A stretch of 64,000 nucleotides of DNA. It comes from Vibrio sp. qd031 (GTDB lineage Bacteria > Pseudomonadota > Gammaproteobacteria > Enterobacterales > Vibrionaceae). Location: contig NZ_JXQD01000024.1 of assembly GCF_002100145.1 (NCBI RefSeq), positions 452,409-516,408 on the forward strand, written 5' to 3'. Below, one piece after another: positions 46,390 to 57,212 of the stretch. The translations under genes and the position numbers were made by a program. The first letter of the stretch is position 1. Each line of letters opens with the position of its first letter. The notes below the pieces were generated by a model. That model saw only the letters and a program-made list of their open reading frames with translations. It ran no database searches and was not told where the DNA came from.

Positions 46390-47100
46390 TTAAATTGAAC
46401 GTTCAATTAGCATGGTCTTAATATGACCGATTGCCTTAGTTGGATTCAACCCTTTAGGACATACACTTACACAATTCATGATGCCATGGCAACGGAAAAC
46501 GCTAAATGCATCATCCAAATCGGCCAGGCGCTCATCGGTAGCAGTGTCACGACTGTCAATCAGCCAGCGGTACGCTGCCAACAGACCAGCTGGCCCCACA
46601 AATTTGTCCGGGTTCCACCAGAACGATGGGCACGATGTCGTACAACATGCGCACATAATACATTCATACAAACCGTCCAAGTGAGCACGCTCTTCTGGTG
46701 ACTGCAGATTTTCACGCGATGGTGGCAAGCTGTCGTCATCAATTAAGAATGGTTTCACTTTGGCGTAGTTATCGTAGAACTGTGTCATGTCGACAATTAA
46801 GTCACGCACCACAGGCAGACCTGGCAGTGGACGTATCACCAGTTTGTCGCCAGTTAAAGCCGACAAGGGTGTAATACAGGCCAAACCATTTTTGCCGTTC
46901 ATGTTTAGACCGTCCGAACCACATACCCCTTCTCGGCAAGAACGGCGAAATGAGATGCTTGGATCTTGCTCTTTCAGCAGGATCAAGGCATCGAGCACCA
47001 TCATGTCCGAGCCTTCTTCGACCTCAAGCACATAATCTTTCATGTATGGCTTGGTATCGATGTCAGGGTTGTAGCGATACAAAGAGAAGTTAAGTTTCAT
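46390..47100 (-). CDS. sdhB: SdhB, succinate dehydrogenase iron-sulphur subunit
   Basis: 236 residues carrying the 2Fe-2S ligands in SCREGVCGSDGLNMNG with a later Cys in GLACITPL, then the ferredoxin-type Cys sets CIMCACCTTSCPSFW and CHGIMNCVSVCPKGL. It passes electrons from SdhA to ubiquinone. One residue of note is Asp in CGSDG, as in E. coli. Confidence 0.98.
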   Translation of the reverse strand: MKLNFSLYRYNPDIDTKPYMKDYVLEVEEGSDMMVLDALILLKEQDPSISFRRSCREGVCGSDGLNMNGKNGLACITPLSALTGDKLVIRPLPGLPVVRDLIVDMTQFYDNYAKVKPFLIDDDSLPPSRENLQSPEERAHLDGLYECIMCACCTTSCPSFWWNPDKFVGPAGLLAAYRWLIDSRDTATDERLADLDDAFSVFRCHGIMNCVSVCPKGLNPTKAIGHIKTMLIERSI

Positions 47101-47114
47101 AATAGTGTCCTCCC

Positions 47115-48881
47115 TTAGTATGTACGTGCTTTCGGCGGGAATGCTTCACGATGAACCGGCGTCATGTTGACATCACGTTTGCTCATCTGCTCAGTTTCCG
47201 GGTTGTAAATAGAGTGACACAACCACTGCTCATCATCACGATCTGGATAGTCAAAGCGTGCATGGGCACCACGAGACTCAGTACGGTAGTTCGCCGCTAC
47301 AGCAGTAGAAACCGCTGTTTCCATTAGATTATCCAGCTCTAGACACTCAATACGTTGAGTGTTGAACTCAGACGATTTATCCGCCAAGTGCGCGTTTTGC
47401 AGTCGCTCGCGAATCGTCTTAAGCTCTTCCAGACCAGTCGCCATTGCGTCACCTTCACGGAATACCGAGAAGCTGTTTTGCATGCAGCGTTGAAGATCTT
47501 TACGAATTTGAACCGGATCTTCACCTGAAGTTGAGTTTTCCCAGCGCATGGTACGCGCCAGTGACTCTTCGATGTCAGATTCAGAGGCTGGGCGCGCTTC
47601 CGCTTGTGCAGCAAGAGTCTCACCAAGGTGTAGACCTGTTGCACGGCCAAATACCACCAAATCAAGTAAAGAGTTACCACCAAGGCGGTTAGCACCATGA
47701 ACCGATACAGAGGCAATTTCACCACAAGCAAAGAGGCCTTGAACTTCTACATCTGAACCGTCAGCCGTTTGCTTAATCGCTTGACCCGATACCTGCGTTG
47801 GTACGCCACCCATCATATAGTGACAGGTTGGAATAACAGGAATAGGTTCTTTAACAGGATCAACGTGTGCGAAGGTTCTAGAAAGTTCACAAATACCCGG
47901 CAAGCGCGACTCAAGGACGTCTTTACCCAAGTGATCAAGTTTAAGCTTAATGTGTGGACCCCATGGGCCATCGCAGCCGCGACCTTCACGGATTTCGATC
48001 ATCATTGAACGAGCAACAACATCACGACCTGCTAAATCTTTCGCGTTTGGTGCGTAGCGCTCCATAAAGCGTTCACCGTCTTTGTTGAGAAGGTAACCAC
48101 CTTCACCACGACAGCCTTCTGTGACCAATACGCCCGCGCCGGCAATACCGGTTGGGTGGAACTGCCACATTTCCATATCTTGCATTGGAACGCCTGCACG
48201 CAGCGCCATACCGACACCGTCACCGGTGTTGATGTGTGCGTTTGTGGTAGAGGCGTAAATACGGCCTGCACCACCGGTTGCTAGGATAGTCGCCTTCGAT
48301 TTGAAGTAACAAATCTCGCCAGTTTCCATGCAAATCGCGGTCACACCACAAATTGCACCGTCTTGGTTTTTAACCATATCCAGTGCATACCACTCAGAAA
48401 AGATCGTGGTCTTGTGCTTAACGTTTTGTTGATAAAGGGTATGCAATAGTGCGTGCCCTGTACGGTCCGCGGCAGCAGCTGTACGCGCTGCTTGCTCTCC
48501 ACCAAACTCTTTTGACTGGCCACCAAAAGGACGTTGATAGATAGAGCCATCATTGAAACGAGAAAACGGTAAACCCATTTTTTCGAGCTCGATGACAGAA
48601 GCCGGACCGTTTTTACACATGTATTCGATGGCGTTCTGATCACCGATGTAATCAGAGCCTTTTACTGTGTCATACATGTGCCACTGCCAGTTATCTTGGT
48701 GAGAGTTACCTAACGCAACGGTAATACCACCTTGGGCAGATACAGTATGAGAACGGGTTGGAAAAACTTTAGACAGCAAGGCACAGCTCAAGCCTTGCTC
48801 AGAAATTTGCAGTGCGGCACGCATGCCTGCACCACCGGCGCCGATAACAACGGCGTCAAATTCGCGAACTGGAATAGTCAC
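47115..48881 (-). CDS. sdhA: SdhA, succinate dehydrogenase flavoprotein
   Basis: 588 residues. FAD is bound at [14 protein letters not shown] and covalently through the His in [16 protein letters not shown]. Active-site Arg and His lie in HYMMGGVPT and in the C-terminal helical part ([16 protein letters not shown]). It oxidises succinate to fumarate on the cytoplasmic face of the inner membrane. Confidence 0.98.
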   Translation of the reverse strand: MTIPVREFDAVVIGAGGAGMRAALQISEQGLSCALLSKVFPTRSHTVSAQGGITVALGNSHQDNWQWHMYDTVKGSDYIGDQNAIEYMCKNGPASVIELEKMGLPFSRFNDGSIYQRPFGGQSKEFGGEQAARTAAAADRTGHALLHTLYQQNVKHKTTIFSEWYALDMVKNQDGAICGVTAICMETGEICYFKSKATILATGGAGRIYASTTNAHINTGDGVGMALRAGVPMQDMEMWQFHPTGIAGAGVLVTEGCRGEGGYLLNKDGERFMERYAPNAKDLAGRDVVARSMMIEIREGRGCDGPWGPHIKLKLDHLGKDVLESRLPGICELSRTFAHVDPVKEPIPVIPTCHYMMGGVPTQVSGQAIKQTADGSDVEVQGLFACGEIASVSVHGANRLGGNSLLDLVVFGRATGLHLGETLAAQAEARPASESDIEESLARTMRWENSTSGEDPVQIRKDLQRCMQNSFSVFREGDAMATGLEELKTIRERLQNAHLADKSSEFNTQRIECLELDNLMETAVSTAVAANYRTESRGAHARFDYPDRDDEQWLCHSIYNPETEQMSKRDVNMTPVHREAFPPKARTY

Positions 48882-49226
48882 TTAAGCACCCCACAAAATA
48901 AAAAAGCCGGACAAGAAATAACCGATAAGAACGACAATTACGCCCAATTGTAGGACGCCGCGTAATAAGGTTGGCTTAATATAATCGGTCAACACTTGCC
49001 ACATCCCGATCCACGCATGGATCATAACGGAAGCAAGCGCTAGCATGGTGAACACTTTAGTAAAAGTGCCATCAAAGAAGCTTGACCAAGAGAGATAACT
49101 CACATCAGTAAAAGCAATAAAACTGACGAGGTAGACTGTATACAGTGTCATGATGATCGCGGTTGCGCGCAGTAACAAGTAGTCATGCACGCCGTTACGA
49201 CCAAATGAAGAAACGTGATTTACCAT
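48882..49226 (-). CDS. sdhD: SdhD, succinate dehydrogenase membrane anchor
   Basis: 114 residues with three helices. The start MVNHVSSFGRNGVHDYLLLRATA is typical, the Asp-Tyr near 15 and His in ASVMIHAWIGMWQVLTDY are quinone/haem residues. It overlaps sdhC by 7 bases and abuts sdhA. Confidence 0.96.
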   Translation of the reverse strand: MVNHVSSFGRNGVHDYLLLRATAIIMTLYTVYLVSFIAFTDVSYLSWSSFFDGTFTKVFTMLALASVMIHAWIGMWQVLTDYIKPTLLRGVLQLGVIVVLIGYFLSGFFILWGA

Positions 49227-49612
49227 ACCATCACCCCTGCTAATAGCGATAAGAATGCCGTTATACCAAAAGCAACTTTACTGCTAAGCGTGGCAGTATC
49301 GAGCTCTTCGAAATAACCCAAATCCATAATTAAGTGACGGATGCCACCGACTATGTGATAAGCAAGAGCGGTAAGAATTCCCCAAAGGATAAGTTTTACG
49401 AAGAAGCCATCAACAATGTTGGCCGCATCGTTAAAACCGATGGGGGATGAGAGGGAAAGATTCAACAGCCACAACAAAATACCAACCGCGACAAACGTAA
49501 TTACTCCAGAAATCCGGTGAAGAATCGAAGCAATCGCTGTGATTGGAAACTTAATGGTCTGTAGATCGAGATTTACGGGTCTTTTTTTTCTATCATTCAC
49601 GGGCTTGCTCAC
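49220..49612 (-). CDS. sdhC: SdhC, succinate dehydrogenase cytochrome b556
   Basis: 130 residues, three membrane helices, with GTG start at 49612 (GGAG before it). RPVNLDLQTIKFPITAIASI and SILHRISGV are the family signature, and the haem ligand His lies in AYHIVGGIRHLIMD. It heads the sdhCDAB-sucABCD run, divergent from gltA. Confidence 0.96.
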   Translation of the reverse strand: MSKPVNDRKKRPVNLDLQTIKFPITAIASILHRISGVITFVAVGILLWLLNLSLSSPIGFNDAANIVDGFFVKLILWGILTALAYHIVGGIRHLIMDLGYFEELDTATLSSKVAFGITAFLSLLAGVMVW

Positions 49613-50007
49613 TCAGCTCCATTTGAGCGTTTTAAAGTTTGGACAAATATCCACCAAAAAGCCCTGAAACTTAACATTTACTTTACACATTAAGCCGATA
49701 TTTGACGACTTAAATGTAAATGAATTGTTAACCCAATTAACTGATACGTTGTTATTTTTCTACACCAGTCCTATATAACTTGGGCGTTTGAGGGACATTT
49801 TCACGGCCACTATACGGCCTGTAACATTCTAATACAATCAAGGTAACAAAAATTGATACATAGAACAGGTTTTTAACTTTTGATACAAAAAAAATCAAAA
49901 CAAGTGCACACAAAAATGCATAAAAATTGACTTTAATGCCAATCCCCAGTAAAAAATTGGGGCACAAAAATATCCGGGACGGATTAATAATTACAAAGGA
50001 GAATGTT
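49613..50007. other. Divergent regulatory region between sdhC and gltA
   Basis: 395 AT-rich bases with no gene. It must hold the promoters of sdh and gltA. GTTAACCCAATTAAC at 49727-49741 contains GTTAA-type half-sites like those bound by ArcA, which represses both operons in E. coli. CRP sites were not recognised. Confidence 0.45.
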
Positions 50008-51297
50008 ATGGCAGATAAGAAAGCGACCCTTCATATTGAAGGTCTTGCGCCCATCGAGCTGCCAATTATCGACGGCGCCCTAGGCCCAGAGGTAATTGAT
50101 GTTCGTAAACTTGGAGCGAATGGTTACTTTACATTCGACCCTGGTTTTCTTGCCACTGCATCTTGTGAATCACAAATCACGTTTATCGACGGCAACAAAG
50201 GGGTTCTGCTACATCGCGGTTTCCCAATTGATCAACTGGCCAACAACGCTGATTATTTAGAAGTTTGTTACATTTTACTTTATGGTGAAGCCCCAACACG
50301 TGAAGAGTACGAAGACTTCAAAAAAGTCGTCACTCGTCACACCATGGTACATGAACAAATTGCTAGCTTCTTCCACGGTTTCCGCCGCGACGCCCACCCA
50401 ATGGCGATCATGGTTGGCGTGGTCGGTGCTTTAGCAGCCTTCTATCATGATTCACTTGATATTAATAACGATAGTCACCGCGAAATTGCGGCGTACCGTT
50501 TGCTATCGAAAATGCCCACTCTTGCAGCCATGTGTTACAAGTATTCCATAGGTCAACCTTTCATCTACCCTCGTAACGACCTGACCTATGCTGAAAACTT
50601 CCTACATATGATGTTTGCAAACCCTTGTGAAGATTACGAAGTTAACCCTGTTGTTGCTCGCGCAATGGACAAGATCTTTACGCTCCATGCTGACCATGAA
50701 CAAAATGCGTCAACGTCTACTGTACGTTTGGCCGGTTCATCTGGTGCCAACCCATTTGCGTGTATTGCAGCGGGTATTGCGTCACTTTGGGGGCCTGCTC
50801 ACGGTGGTGCCAACGAAGCGTGTCTACGCATGCTAGAAGAAATTGGTTCGGTTGATAAAATCCCAGAGTACGTTAAACGTGCGAAAGACAAAGATGATCC
50901 TTTCCGTTTGATGGGCTTTGGACACCGCGTGTACAAAAACTACGACCCACGCGCCACAGTAATGCGTGAAGCGTGTCACGAAGTGCTTTCTGAGCTAAAC
51001 ATCAAAGATCCACTGTTGGATGTTGCGATGGAGCTTGAAAGAATTGCACTATCGGATGAGTACTTCGTTGAGAAGAAACTCTACCCGAATGTGGACTTCT
51101 ACTCGGGCATCATTTTGAAAGCGATAGGCATCCCTGTATCGATGTTTACCGTAATCTTTGCGATGTCTCGTACTATCGGTTGGATTGCTCACTGGAACGA
51201 GATGCACAGCGATCCTGCTGCACGCATCGGTCGTCCTCGTCAGCTTTACACGGGTGAAAAATTACGTGACTTTAAACCTCTACATGAGCGCGAATAA
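50008..51297 (+). CDS. gltA: GltA, citrate synthase
   Basis: ATG 50008 has AAAGGAGA before it and gives 429 residues, as in E. coli; an open extension to 49927 is not coding. It condenses acetyl-CoA and oxaloacetate. Key parts are [20 protein letters not shown] with catalytic His, [15 protein letters not shown], and [13 protein letters not shown] with Asp. The form is the hexameric, NADH-sensitive type I. Confidence 0.98.
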   Translation: MADKKATLHIEGLAPIELPIIDGALGPEVIDVRKLGANGYFTFDPGFLATASCESQITFIDGNKGVLLHRGFPIDQLANNADYLEVCYILLYGEAPTREEYEDFKKVVTRHTMVHEQIASFFHGFRRDAHPMAIMVGVVGALAAFYHDSLDINNDSHREIAAYRLLSKMPTLAAMCYKYSIGQPFIYPRNDLTYAENFLHMMFANPCEDYEVNPVVARAMDKIFTLHADHEQNASTSTVRLAGSSGANPFACIAAGIASLWGPAHGGANEACLRMLEEIGSVDKIPEYVKRAKDKDDPFRLMGFGHRVYKNYDPRATVMREACHEVLSELNIKDPLLDVAMELERIALSDEYFVEKKLYPNVDFYSGIILKAIGIPVSMFTVIFAMSRTIGWIAHWNEMHSDPAARIGRPRQLYTGEKLRDFKPLHERE

Positions 51298-51319
51298 GTC
51301 ATTCATGACTTAAAATTGA

Positions 51320-51350
51320 AAAGAGCTTGGCAATGCCAAGCTCTTTTTTT
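51320..51350 (+). terminator. Terminator after gltA
   Basis: AAGAGCTTGGCA and TGCCAAGCTCTT arms, then TTTTT. Confidence 0.92.
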
Positions 51351-51441
51351 AATTCTACTTTCTATTCACTGCGGCGCTTTCACTATGACCCACCGTGCAA
51401 CTACGCTATCGATGTTAAAAACGTAAACACAGCGAGTTTAA

Positions 51442-52200
51442 TTACACAGGATTGTCGATATCAATAAACTCAACGTCGAACCCGTGTTCAGCAGCAAGCC
51501 ACTCCCCCAACGCTTTCACACCATAGCGTTCTGTGGCGTGATGCCCTGCGGCAAAGTAGTGAATGCCCATCTCTCGGGCTGTATAGGTCGTGCGCTCTGA
51601 GATTTCACCGGAAATAAACGCATCCAAACCTTTTGAGGCTGCAAGTTCGATAAAATCTTGCCCACCACCCGTACACCACCCTACTGTTTCTATGGTTTTA
51701 TTCATATAATCTGGTGCGATATGCAGTGGCGCGCGTTGTAAAACCTGTTCAATTCTGGCTGAAAACTGCTCACCTGTTAACGGTTTTTCTAACTTTCCAA
51801 ACAAAGAAACTGACTGCTCATGCCCTTCTAACCCCCCTTCAACGGTTATATTTAACAACTGGCCAAGACACACATTGTTACCTATTTGTGAATGAACATC
51901 TAAAGGGAGATGGTAGCCATAGAGGTTAATATCATGCTTAATGAGAGACCGAATGCGTCGCCCTTTCATGCCTCGAATAGGCTCTGGTTCGCCCTTCCAG
52001 AAGTACCCATGATGGACCAAAATCGCGTCAGCTTGACGCTCAATGGCCGCGTCAATGAGGGCTTGTGAAGCCGTCACGCCAGTCACGATCTTTTTGACAT
52101 CTTGCTTACCTTCAACCTGCATCCCATTGGGGGCATAATCTTTAATAAGCTCAGGTTTAAGAAATTGATTTAACAGCTTTTCTAGTTGCAAATGATTCAT
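51442..52200 (-). CDS. ybgI: NIF3-family protein (YbgI-like)
   Basis: ATG 52200 gives 252 residues (E. coli YbgI 247); a longer open frame to 52281 adds 27 residues unlike the family. A Nif3/GTP-cyclohydrolase-I type 2 fold with a dinuclear metal site: VHHGYFWKG (His pair), YGYHLPLDVHSQIGNN, and AAGHHATERYGVKALGEWL. It forms toroidal hexamers in E. coli. Its function is not settled. Confidence 0.93.
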   Translation of the reverse strand: MNHLQLEKLLNQFLKPELIKDYAPNGMQVEGKQDVKKIVTGVTASQALIDAAIERQADAILVHHGYFWKGEPEPIRGMKGRRIRSLIKHDINLYGYHLPLDVHSQIGNNVCLGQLLNITVEGGLEGHEQSVSLFGKLEKPLTGEQFSARIEQVLQRAPLHIAPDYMNKTIETVGWCTGGGQDFIELAASKGLDAFISGEISERTTYTAREMGIHYFAAGHHATERYGVKALGEWLAAEHGFDVEFIDIDNPV

Positions 52201-52302
52201 TGTTGCATTGCGTTCCAATACTCTCGACAATAGACACAGTATAAAGCATTTTGGGTCGATTTCTCCCCTCTGTGCCACCACCTACTCGAAAAAGAGATTG
52301 CC

Positions 52303-53106
52303 ATGGACGTCAATTTTTACCATTGGATCTGCCACAGCCCAAACCTCATAAAAAATGCACCACTGCTAGTCGACCCGATGACATTGGCCTCCAACCCTAA
52401 GCTACTTCCAGCGATTAGTCCCAATCCAAGACTTGGTTTTTACTACCAAGATTGCGTTAAATCGATGCTAGATCACAACCAATCGTATCAAATAGTCGCT
52501 GACGAGGTTCAATTTAACCACAATGGACAGACTGTTGGCGCCCTGGATTTTGTTGTTCGACGATTGGATATAGAAGAGCAGCCCCTCGAGCATTGGGAAG
52601 TGGCGATCAAGTTCTTCCTGCTATTGGATGGCTATTGGCATGGACCTAATGCGCATGACCGGTTGGATTTAAAGCTCGATAAGATGGTGAAAAAGCAATT
52701 ATTGTTAACCCGGCATGAAGGATTTTCAGCGAAATTTCCGCAGTTTTCAGGATTAAGATCTCGGTTGCTAGTGCAAGGGAGACTCTACACTAACCCGTTT
52801 ATAGATCAGCCTATACCAACCCATTGTGCTGACCTAGAGTTAGAACCTAAAAGCATCAATGGGCATTGGTGCTATCATCACCAAGCGAGCAATATTGATT
52901 CGAAGCTGTTTATAGTAGATAAGCCATACTGGGCGACGGGTGAACACAGCGGACACTGTCTTGACCTAGACCAACATCACTTTGAGCGAGACGTTCACTG
53001 CGTTGACGAGAGTGGTACATTTTGGTTTATTGTGCCGGATAACTGGCCGAGTGTTAAAGAAACAAAGGGGCGAGAGTCGAGGAGCGAGGGAAAGCCTGTG
53101 GCTTAA
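52303..53106 (+). CDS. DUF1853-family protein
   Basis: 267 residues of a family common in gammaproteobacteria. Features are YHWICHSPNLI at the start, RLGFYYQDCVKSML, TVGALDFVVRRLD, HWEVAIKFFLLL and a central HDRLDLKLDKMVKKQL. The D-x-V and E-V-A-I-K-F pattern looks like the metal site of a PD-(D/E)XK-type fold, though no activity is known. It is divergent from the NIF3 gene and faces pgm. Confidence 0.85.
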   Translation: MDVNFYHWICHSPNLIKNAPLLVDPMTLASNPKLLPAISPNPRLGFYYQDCVKSMLDHNQSYQIVADEVQFNHNGQTVGALDFVVRRLDIEEQPLEHWEVAIKFFLLLDGYWHGPNAHDRLDLKLDKMVKKQLLLTRHEGFSAKFPQFSGLRSRLLVQGRLYTNPFIDQPIPTHCADLELEPKSINGHWCYHHQASNIDSKLFIVDKPYWATGEHSGHCLDLDQHHFERDVHCVDESGTFWFIVPDNWPSVKETKGRESRSEGKPVA

Positions 53107-53131
53107 AAAAGGCCAAACTGATGTTTGGCCT
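53105..53131 (-). terminator. Terminator after pgm
   Basis: On the minus strand GAGGCCAAAC, ATCA and GTTTGGCC form a stem, then TTTTTTAA. It lies 27 bases past the pgm stop and overlaps the end of the DUF1853 gene. Confidence 0.85.
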
Positions 53132-53157
53132 CAAGAGAGTGTTAATTCAAGTTCGAG

Positions 53158-54804
53158 TTACAAACCTGCGTCTGCGAATACTTGGTTTACAATTTCTTGT
53201 GCTTCTTTTTCCATAAGGCGCAAGTGCTCTTCGCCTTTGAAACTTTCACAGTAAATCTTGTAAATTTCTTCAGTACCCGATGGGCGCGCGGCAAACCAAC
53301 CGAACTCAGTAGTCACTTTTAGACCACCGATAGCAGCACCATTACCTGGAGCATGGGTTAACCGAGCGGTGATAGGGTCGCCTGCTAGCTCTGTCGCCGA
53401 AACCATCTCAGGTGACAACTTCGATAGAACCGCTTTTTGAGCGTGGTTAGCGACAGCTTGAATACGATTGTACGAAGACGCGCCGTGTTTTGCAGCTAGT
53501 TCATCGTAGTACTGTTGAGGATTTTTACCCGTTACTGCGGTGATTTCTGCCGCTAACAGGCAAAGAATGATGCCGTCTTTATCGGTTGACCAAGGCGTGC
53601 CATCTTTACGCAAGAACGACGCGCCAGCAGACTCTTCACCACCAAAGCCAAATTTACCTTCATACAGGCCATCTACAAACCATTTAAAGCCAACAGGCAC
53701 TTCACACAGCTCGCGGCCTAAATCGGCAACGACTTTATCGATGATGGCACTTGAAACCAAGGTTTTACCCACGGCAACGTCTGCCCCCCAACCTTCACGA
53801 TGACGGTATAGGTAATCGATGCACACCGCTAAGAAGTGATTAGGATTCATCAAACCCGCTGGAGTGACAATACCATGACGGTCGTAATCTGGATCGTTAC
53901 CAAACGCAAGATCATAGTCATCTTTAAGCGCTAATAAACTGGCCATCGCATAAGGCGAAGAACAGTCCATACGGACCACACCATCTTTATCCAATGACAT
54001 AAACTGGAAACTTGGGTCGATAGCTTCGCTGACCAAGGTCAAATCGAGATTGTAGGCTTGGCCAATCTGACGCCAGTACTCAATACCACTACCACCTAAT
54101 GGGTCAACACCCAGTTTTAGGCCCGACTTTTGGATAGCTTCCATGTTGATCACGTTTGGCAGGTCAGCAACATAAGGTGCGACCAAATCGATTTCGCGAT
54201 ACAAAGGCGACGCTTTTGCTTGCGCGATAGGCATACGTTTTACAGCTTTTAACCCTTGAGCAATGATCTCATTGGCACGATTTTCGATGGCTGTAGTGAG
54301 TGCACCTTCTGCCGGACCGCCGTGGGTCGGGTTGTACTTAATGCCGCCGTCTTGAGGTGGGTTATGCGAAGGTGTGATCACAATACCATCAGCTTGCGCA
54401 TTGTTGACTAGATTGTGCGTCAAAATTGCGTGAGAGACACCCGGAGTTGGGGTATAGCCATTATCGATTTGACCAATCACTTCAATACCATTTGCAATCA
54501 GTACTTCAACGACTGAGGCGTAAGCTGGCTCAGAAAGTGCGTGGGTGTCTTTACCGACAAAAATAGGTCCGGTAACACCGTTGTTAGCTCGTACTTCTGC
54601 AACCGCTTGAGCAATAGCAAGGATATGATTTTCATTAAAAGTCACTTTATCGGCAGAGCCGCGATGCCCAGACGTACCAAAGGCGACTTGTTGTGCCGCA
54701 TTGCCCGCTTCCGGTTGCATAAGATAATAATTAGCGACCAGCGCAGGAATATTATGTAGATCTTCCTGAAGCGCTTTTTGCCCTGCACGAGGATGCATAG
54801 CCAT
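53158..54804 (-). CDS. pgm: Pgm, alpha-D-phosphohexomutase (phosphoglucomutase)
   Basis: 548 residues. It interconverts glucose-1-P and glucose-6-P. The phosphoserine loop is [13 protein letters not shown], the metal loop DPDYDRHG and the sugar loop [10 protein letters not shown], with a phosphate-binding [12 protein letters not shown]. The seqA-pgm order is conserved in gammaproteobacteria; a terminator lies between the two. Confidence 0.97.
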   Translation of the reverse strand: MAMHPRAGQKALQEDLHNIPALVANYYLMQPEAGNAAQQVAFGTSGHRGSADKVTFNENHILAIAQAVAEVRANNGVTGPIFVGKDTHALSEPAYASVVEVLIANGIEVIGQIDNGYTPTPGVSHAILTHNLVNNAQADGIVITPSHNPPQDGGIKYNPTHGGPAEGALTTAIENRANEIIAQGLKAVKRMPIAQAKASPLYREIDLVAPYVADLPNVINMEAIQKSGLKLGVDPLGGSGIEYWRQIGQAYNLDLTLVSEAIDPSFQFMSLDKDGVVRMDCSSPYAMASLLALKDDYDLAFGNDPDYDRHGIVTPAGLMNPNHFLAVCIDYLYRHREGWGADVAVGKTLVSSAIIDKVVADLGRELCEVPVGFKWFVDGLYEGKFGFGGEESAGASFLRKDGTPWSTDKDGIILCLLAAEITAVTGKNPQQYYDELAAKHGASSYNRIQAVANHAQKAVLSKLSPEMVSATELAGDPITARLTHAPGNGAAIGGLKVTTEFGWFAARPSGTEEIYKIYCESFKGEEHLRLMEKEAQEIVNQVFADAGL

Positions 54805-54830
54805 GTTGAGATTCCTTTATAACTTTACAT

Positions 54831-54866
54831 AAAAAAAAGCTCGAGCCAGTTGAACTTGCTCGAGCG
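54831..54866 (-). terminator. Terminator between seqA and pgm
   Basis: On the minus strand GCTCGAGCAAGTTCAACTGG begins a stem with arms GCTCGAGC on both sides, followed by TTTTTTTT. Confidence 0.9.
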
Positions 54867-54878
54867 GGATTCTGTGCT

Positions 54879-55430
54879 TTAGATTGCGTTAGCAACCTTT
54901 TCTACCAGTTCTGCTGGAAACGTCATACGCTCCATCAGCTGCTCTATCATCTGGCGCTTACGATTGGTGTTGGTATTGGTGATGACCCAAAATGGAGAAC
55001 CGTCAATCGCGCGAGGCTTAGTAGTATTGCCACTGGCAAGCAATAACTCTTTATTGTCAGCAAAATAGACACGTTTGCGCCCTTTTACTGCTGTCGCTTC
55101 AGCAAACGCCTCGGCATCGATGGTGTACAGTGTCTTTAACAACAGCATAAATTTATCGATAACCTTGGTGAGTGAAGCAAATTCATCAGAGATCAGTAGT
55201 TCACGAACCGTCTTCACACGATCAAGCTTGGTATCCAAACCGGCTTCTTTTCCAACGACAATGCCTTTGTGTACAGGCTCAGTCTCGAAAGTGGGTGCCG
55301 CTTCTTTTGCGATACGTGCTTGCTCTACTTTCAACAAACGACGCAAGATATCAGAGGCGCTTTCACCAATGTGCTGGGTTTGGCTTGCAATGAAACGGTA
55401 AAGTTCTTCATCTACTTCAATGGTTTTCAT
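54879..55430 (-). CDS. seqA: SeqA, replication-initiation sequestration protein
   Basis: 183 residues. The N-terminal oligomerisation domain begins MKTIEVDEELYRFIASQTQH. The C-terminal domain, with NTNTNRKRQMIEQLM, binds pairs of hemimethylated GATC sites. It delays re-initiation at oriC in Dam-positive gammaproteobacteria, which agrees with a Vibrio source. Divergent from ybfF. Confidence 0.97.
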   Translation of the reverse strand: MKTIEVDEELYRFIASQTQHIGESASDILRRLLKVEQARIAKEAAPTFETEPVHKGIVVGKEAGLDTKLDRVKTVRELLISDEFASLTKVIDKFMLLLKTLYTIDAEAFAEATAVKGRKRVYFADNKELLLASGNTTKPRAIDGSPFWVITNTNTNRKRQMIEQLMERMTFPAELVEKVANAI

Positions 55431-55538
55431 TCGTTTTCACAATCTCTTTATAATAAACTCTGCGCATTATAAGCCAATCGCGAGCGAGTCTCTACGGTAT
55501 ACATGGAATTTGCGAGCCCAATTGTGTGAGAAACCTTA

Positions 55539-56297
55539 ATGTTACATTATAAGATTGATGGTCAAGGAGAACCGATAGTGTTGCTACACGGTCTTTTTGG
55601 CAGTTTGGACAACCTTGGCGTTATCGCGAGACAACTCGCTCAAAACTATCAAGTGATCAGCGTCGACCTACCCAATCATGGTCGCTCAGAGCACATCGAC
55701 AGTGTCAACTACACCGACATGGCTAATAGAGTTCATCAATGCATGACCGAATTAGGCATTGAACGCTACTCTGTGGTTGGGCACTCAATGGGCGGAAAAG
55801 TCGCCATGCGCATGGCGCATTTATTCCCAAACTCAGTTCAGAAATTAGCGGTGCTAGACATGGCTCCTGTCGCTTACACCGTGGCTCGGCACACTCAAGT
55901 ACTTAAAGCCCTTAATGCCGTGGTGGATGCAACACCCAATTCTCGAAGCGACGCGTTAAAAGTTATGGCGCAGCATCTAGACGATCAAGGGGTGATTCAG
56001 TTTTTGAGTAAATCCTTACATAAACAAGACTGCGGATTTGGCTGGCGATTTAATGTCGCCACTTTAGAAAAAGACTATTGGTCTATTCTTGGCTGGGAGC
56101 AACAAGCACCCAATACACTGCCCACATTAATGGTCATTGGTGGTAATTCAGATTACGTCCAGCCACAACATCAAGCTCAAATTGTGGCGCAGTTTCCAAC
56201 CGTAAAAGCACACGTGATCAGTAACGCAGGCCATTGGCTACACGCAGAAAAACCTGAACAAGTTGCTCGCGCAATTGAACGATTTTTATCTCGCTAA
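55539..56297 (+). CDS. ybfF: YbfF-like alpha/beta hydrolase (esterase)
   Basis: 252 residues. The nucleophile elbow VGHSMGGKVAMRMA, the oxyanion-side LLHGLFGSLDNLG, and a late catalytic His in SNAGHWLHAEKP give a Ser-Asp-His enzyme. E. coli YbfF hydrolyses acyl-CoA and palmitoyl esters. It lies between seqA and the DUF2788-fldA-fur group as in other gammaproteobacteria. Confidence 0.93.
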   Translation: MLHYKIDGQGEPIVLLHGLFGSLDNLGVIARQLAQNYQVISVDLPNHGRSEHIDSVNYTDMANRVHQCMTELGIERYSVVGHSMGGKVAMRMAHLFPNSVQKLAVLDMAPVAYTVARHTQVLKALNAVVDATPNSRSDALKVMAQHLDDQGVIQFLSKSLHKQDCGFGWRFNVATLEKDYWSILGWEQQAPNTLPTLMVIGGNSDYVQPQHQAQIVAQFPTVKAHVISNAGHWLHAEKPEQVARAIERFLSR

Positions 56298-56371
56298 AGT
56301 TTTGAACGCGGCGTTAACATTAAACCGCAACAATGATATAGTGCTTGCACTTTTATGGATAGAGACCCCTC

Positions 56372-56593
56372 ATGCTGTACGACCACATGGAGACGCTCGA
56401 GACCTTAGGTCTTAACTTCCTATTCGCGGCCATCTTCTTTCTGATTGGCATGGCAATACGCGATGTGTTGAAGCAAGCGAAAGTGCCCCCTTTTGGGCAA
56501 CGCATAGTGTGGTTGGTGCTCTTTTTGGGCTGTGCTGGATTTATTGTCAAAGGCATCATTCAGGTTAGCTGGGAAGGCGCAGGCATAGGCTGA
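56372..56593 (+). CDS. DUF2788 small membrane protein
   Basis: 73 residues with two hydrophobic helices (FLFAAIFFLIGMAIRD and IVWLVLFLGCAGFIVKGII) joined by a polar turn with PPFGQR. The family is widespread beside ybfF/fldA and has no known function. It lies 41 bases before fldA and is probably co-transcribed. Confidence 0.85.
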   Translation: MLYDHMETLETLGLNFLFAAIFFLIGMAIRDVLKQAKVPPFGQRIVWLVLFLGCAGFIVKGIIQVSWEGAGIG

Positions 56594-56634
56594 CGCTTTA
56601 CACCCTCAAATTTGTAAATAAGGTTTTAGAAACT

Positions 56635-57162
56635 ATGGCAAGTGTAGGTATCTTCTTTGGTAGCGATACAGGCAACACCGAAGCAATCGCAAAGATGATT
56701 CAAAAGCAGCTGGGTAAACAGCTGGTGCATGTACAAGACATTGCGAAAAGCAGTAAAGAAGACATTGATAATTTTGACTTGTTACTGTTAGGTATCCCAA
56801 CTTGGTACTACGGTGAAGCACAGTGTGATTGGGACGACTTTTTCCCAGAGCTAGAAGCGATCGATTTTTCAACTAAACTTGTGGCGATTTTCGGCTGTGG
56901 CGACCAAGAAGATTATGCAGAATATTTCTGCGATGCTATGGGCACAGTTCGCGATATTGTCGAAGCGAAGGGTGGCACTATTATTGGCCAAACCTCTACC
57001 GATGGTTACGAATTTGAAGCCTCTAAAGCGCTGACTGAAGACGACGATTTTGTGGGTCTTTGCATTGACGAAGATCGTCAACCAGAGCTTACCCAAGAGC
57101 GTGTTGACGCTTGGGTAAAACAAATTTACCAAGAGATGTGTCTGTCTGAACTAGAAGACTAA
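56635..57162 (+). CDS. fldA: FldA, flavodoxin
   Basis: 175 residues. The FMN phosphate loop is FFGSDTGNTEAIA, with the FMN-stacking WYYGEAQCDW and GDQEDYAEYF. It is a low-potential electron carrier. A long-chain flavodoxin with the usual insertion. fldA directly before fur is a conserved order. Confidence 0.97.
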   Translation: MASVGIFFGSDTGNTEAIAKMIQKQLGKQLVHVQDIAKSSKEDIDNFDLLLLGIPTWYYGEAQCDWDDFFPELEAIDFSTKLVAIFGCGDQEDYAEYFCDAMGTVRDIVEAKGGTIIGQTSTDGYEFEASKALTEDDDFVGLCIDEDRQPELTQERVDAWVKQIYQEMCLSELED

Positions 57163-57180
57163 GCCTCTGACGATTTTATA

Positions 57181-57212
57181 AAAAGCCAAAGCCAAATGCT
57201 TTGGCTTTTTTT
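57181..57212 (+). terminator. Terminator after fldA
   Basis: AAGCCAAAGC and GCTTTGGCTT arms with a short loop, then TTTTT. Thus fur is probably transcribed mainly from its own promoter. Confidence 0.88.

Noticed and set aside
53105..53131. Terminator for the DUF1853 gene
   Set aside because: The T run follows the stem only on the minus strand, so it serves pgm.
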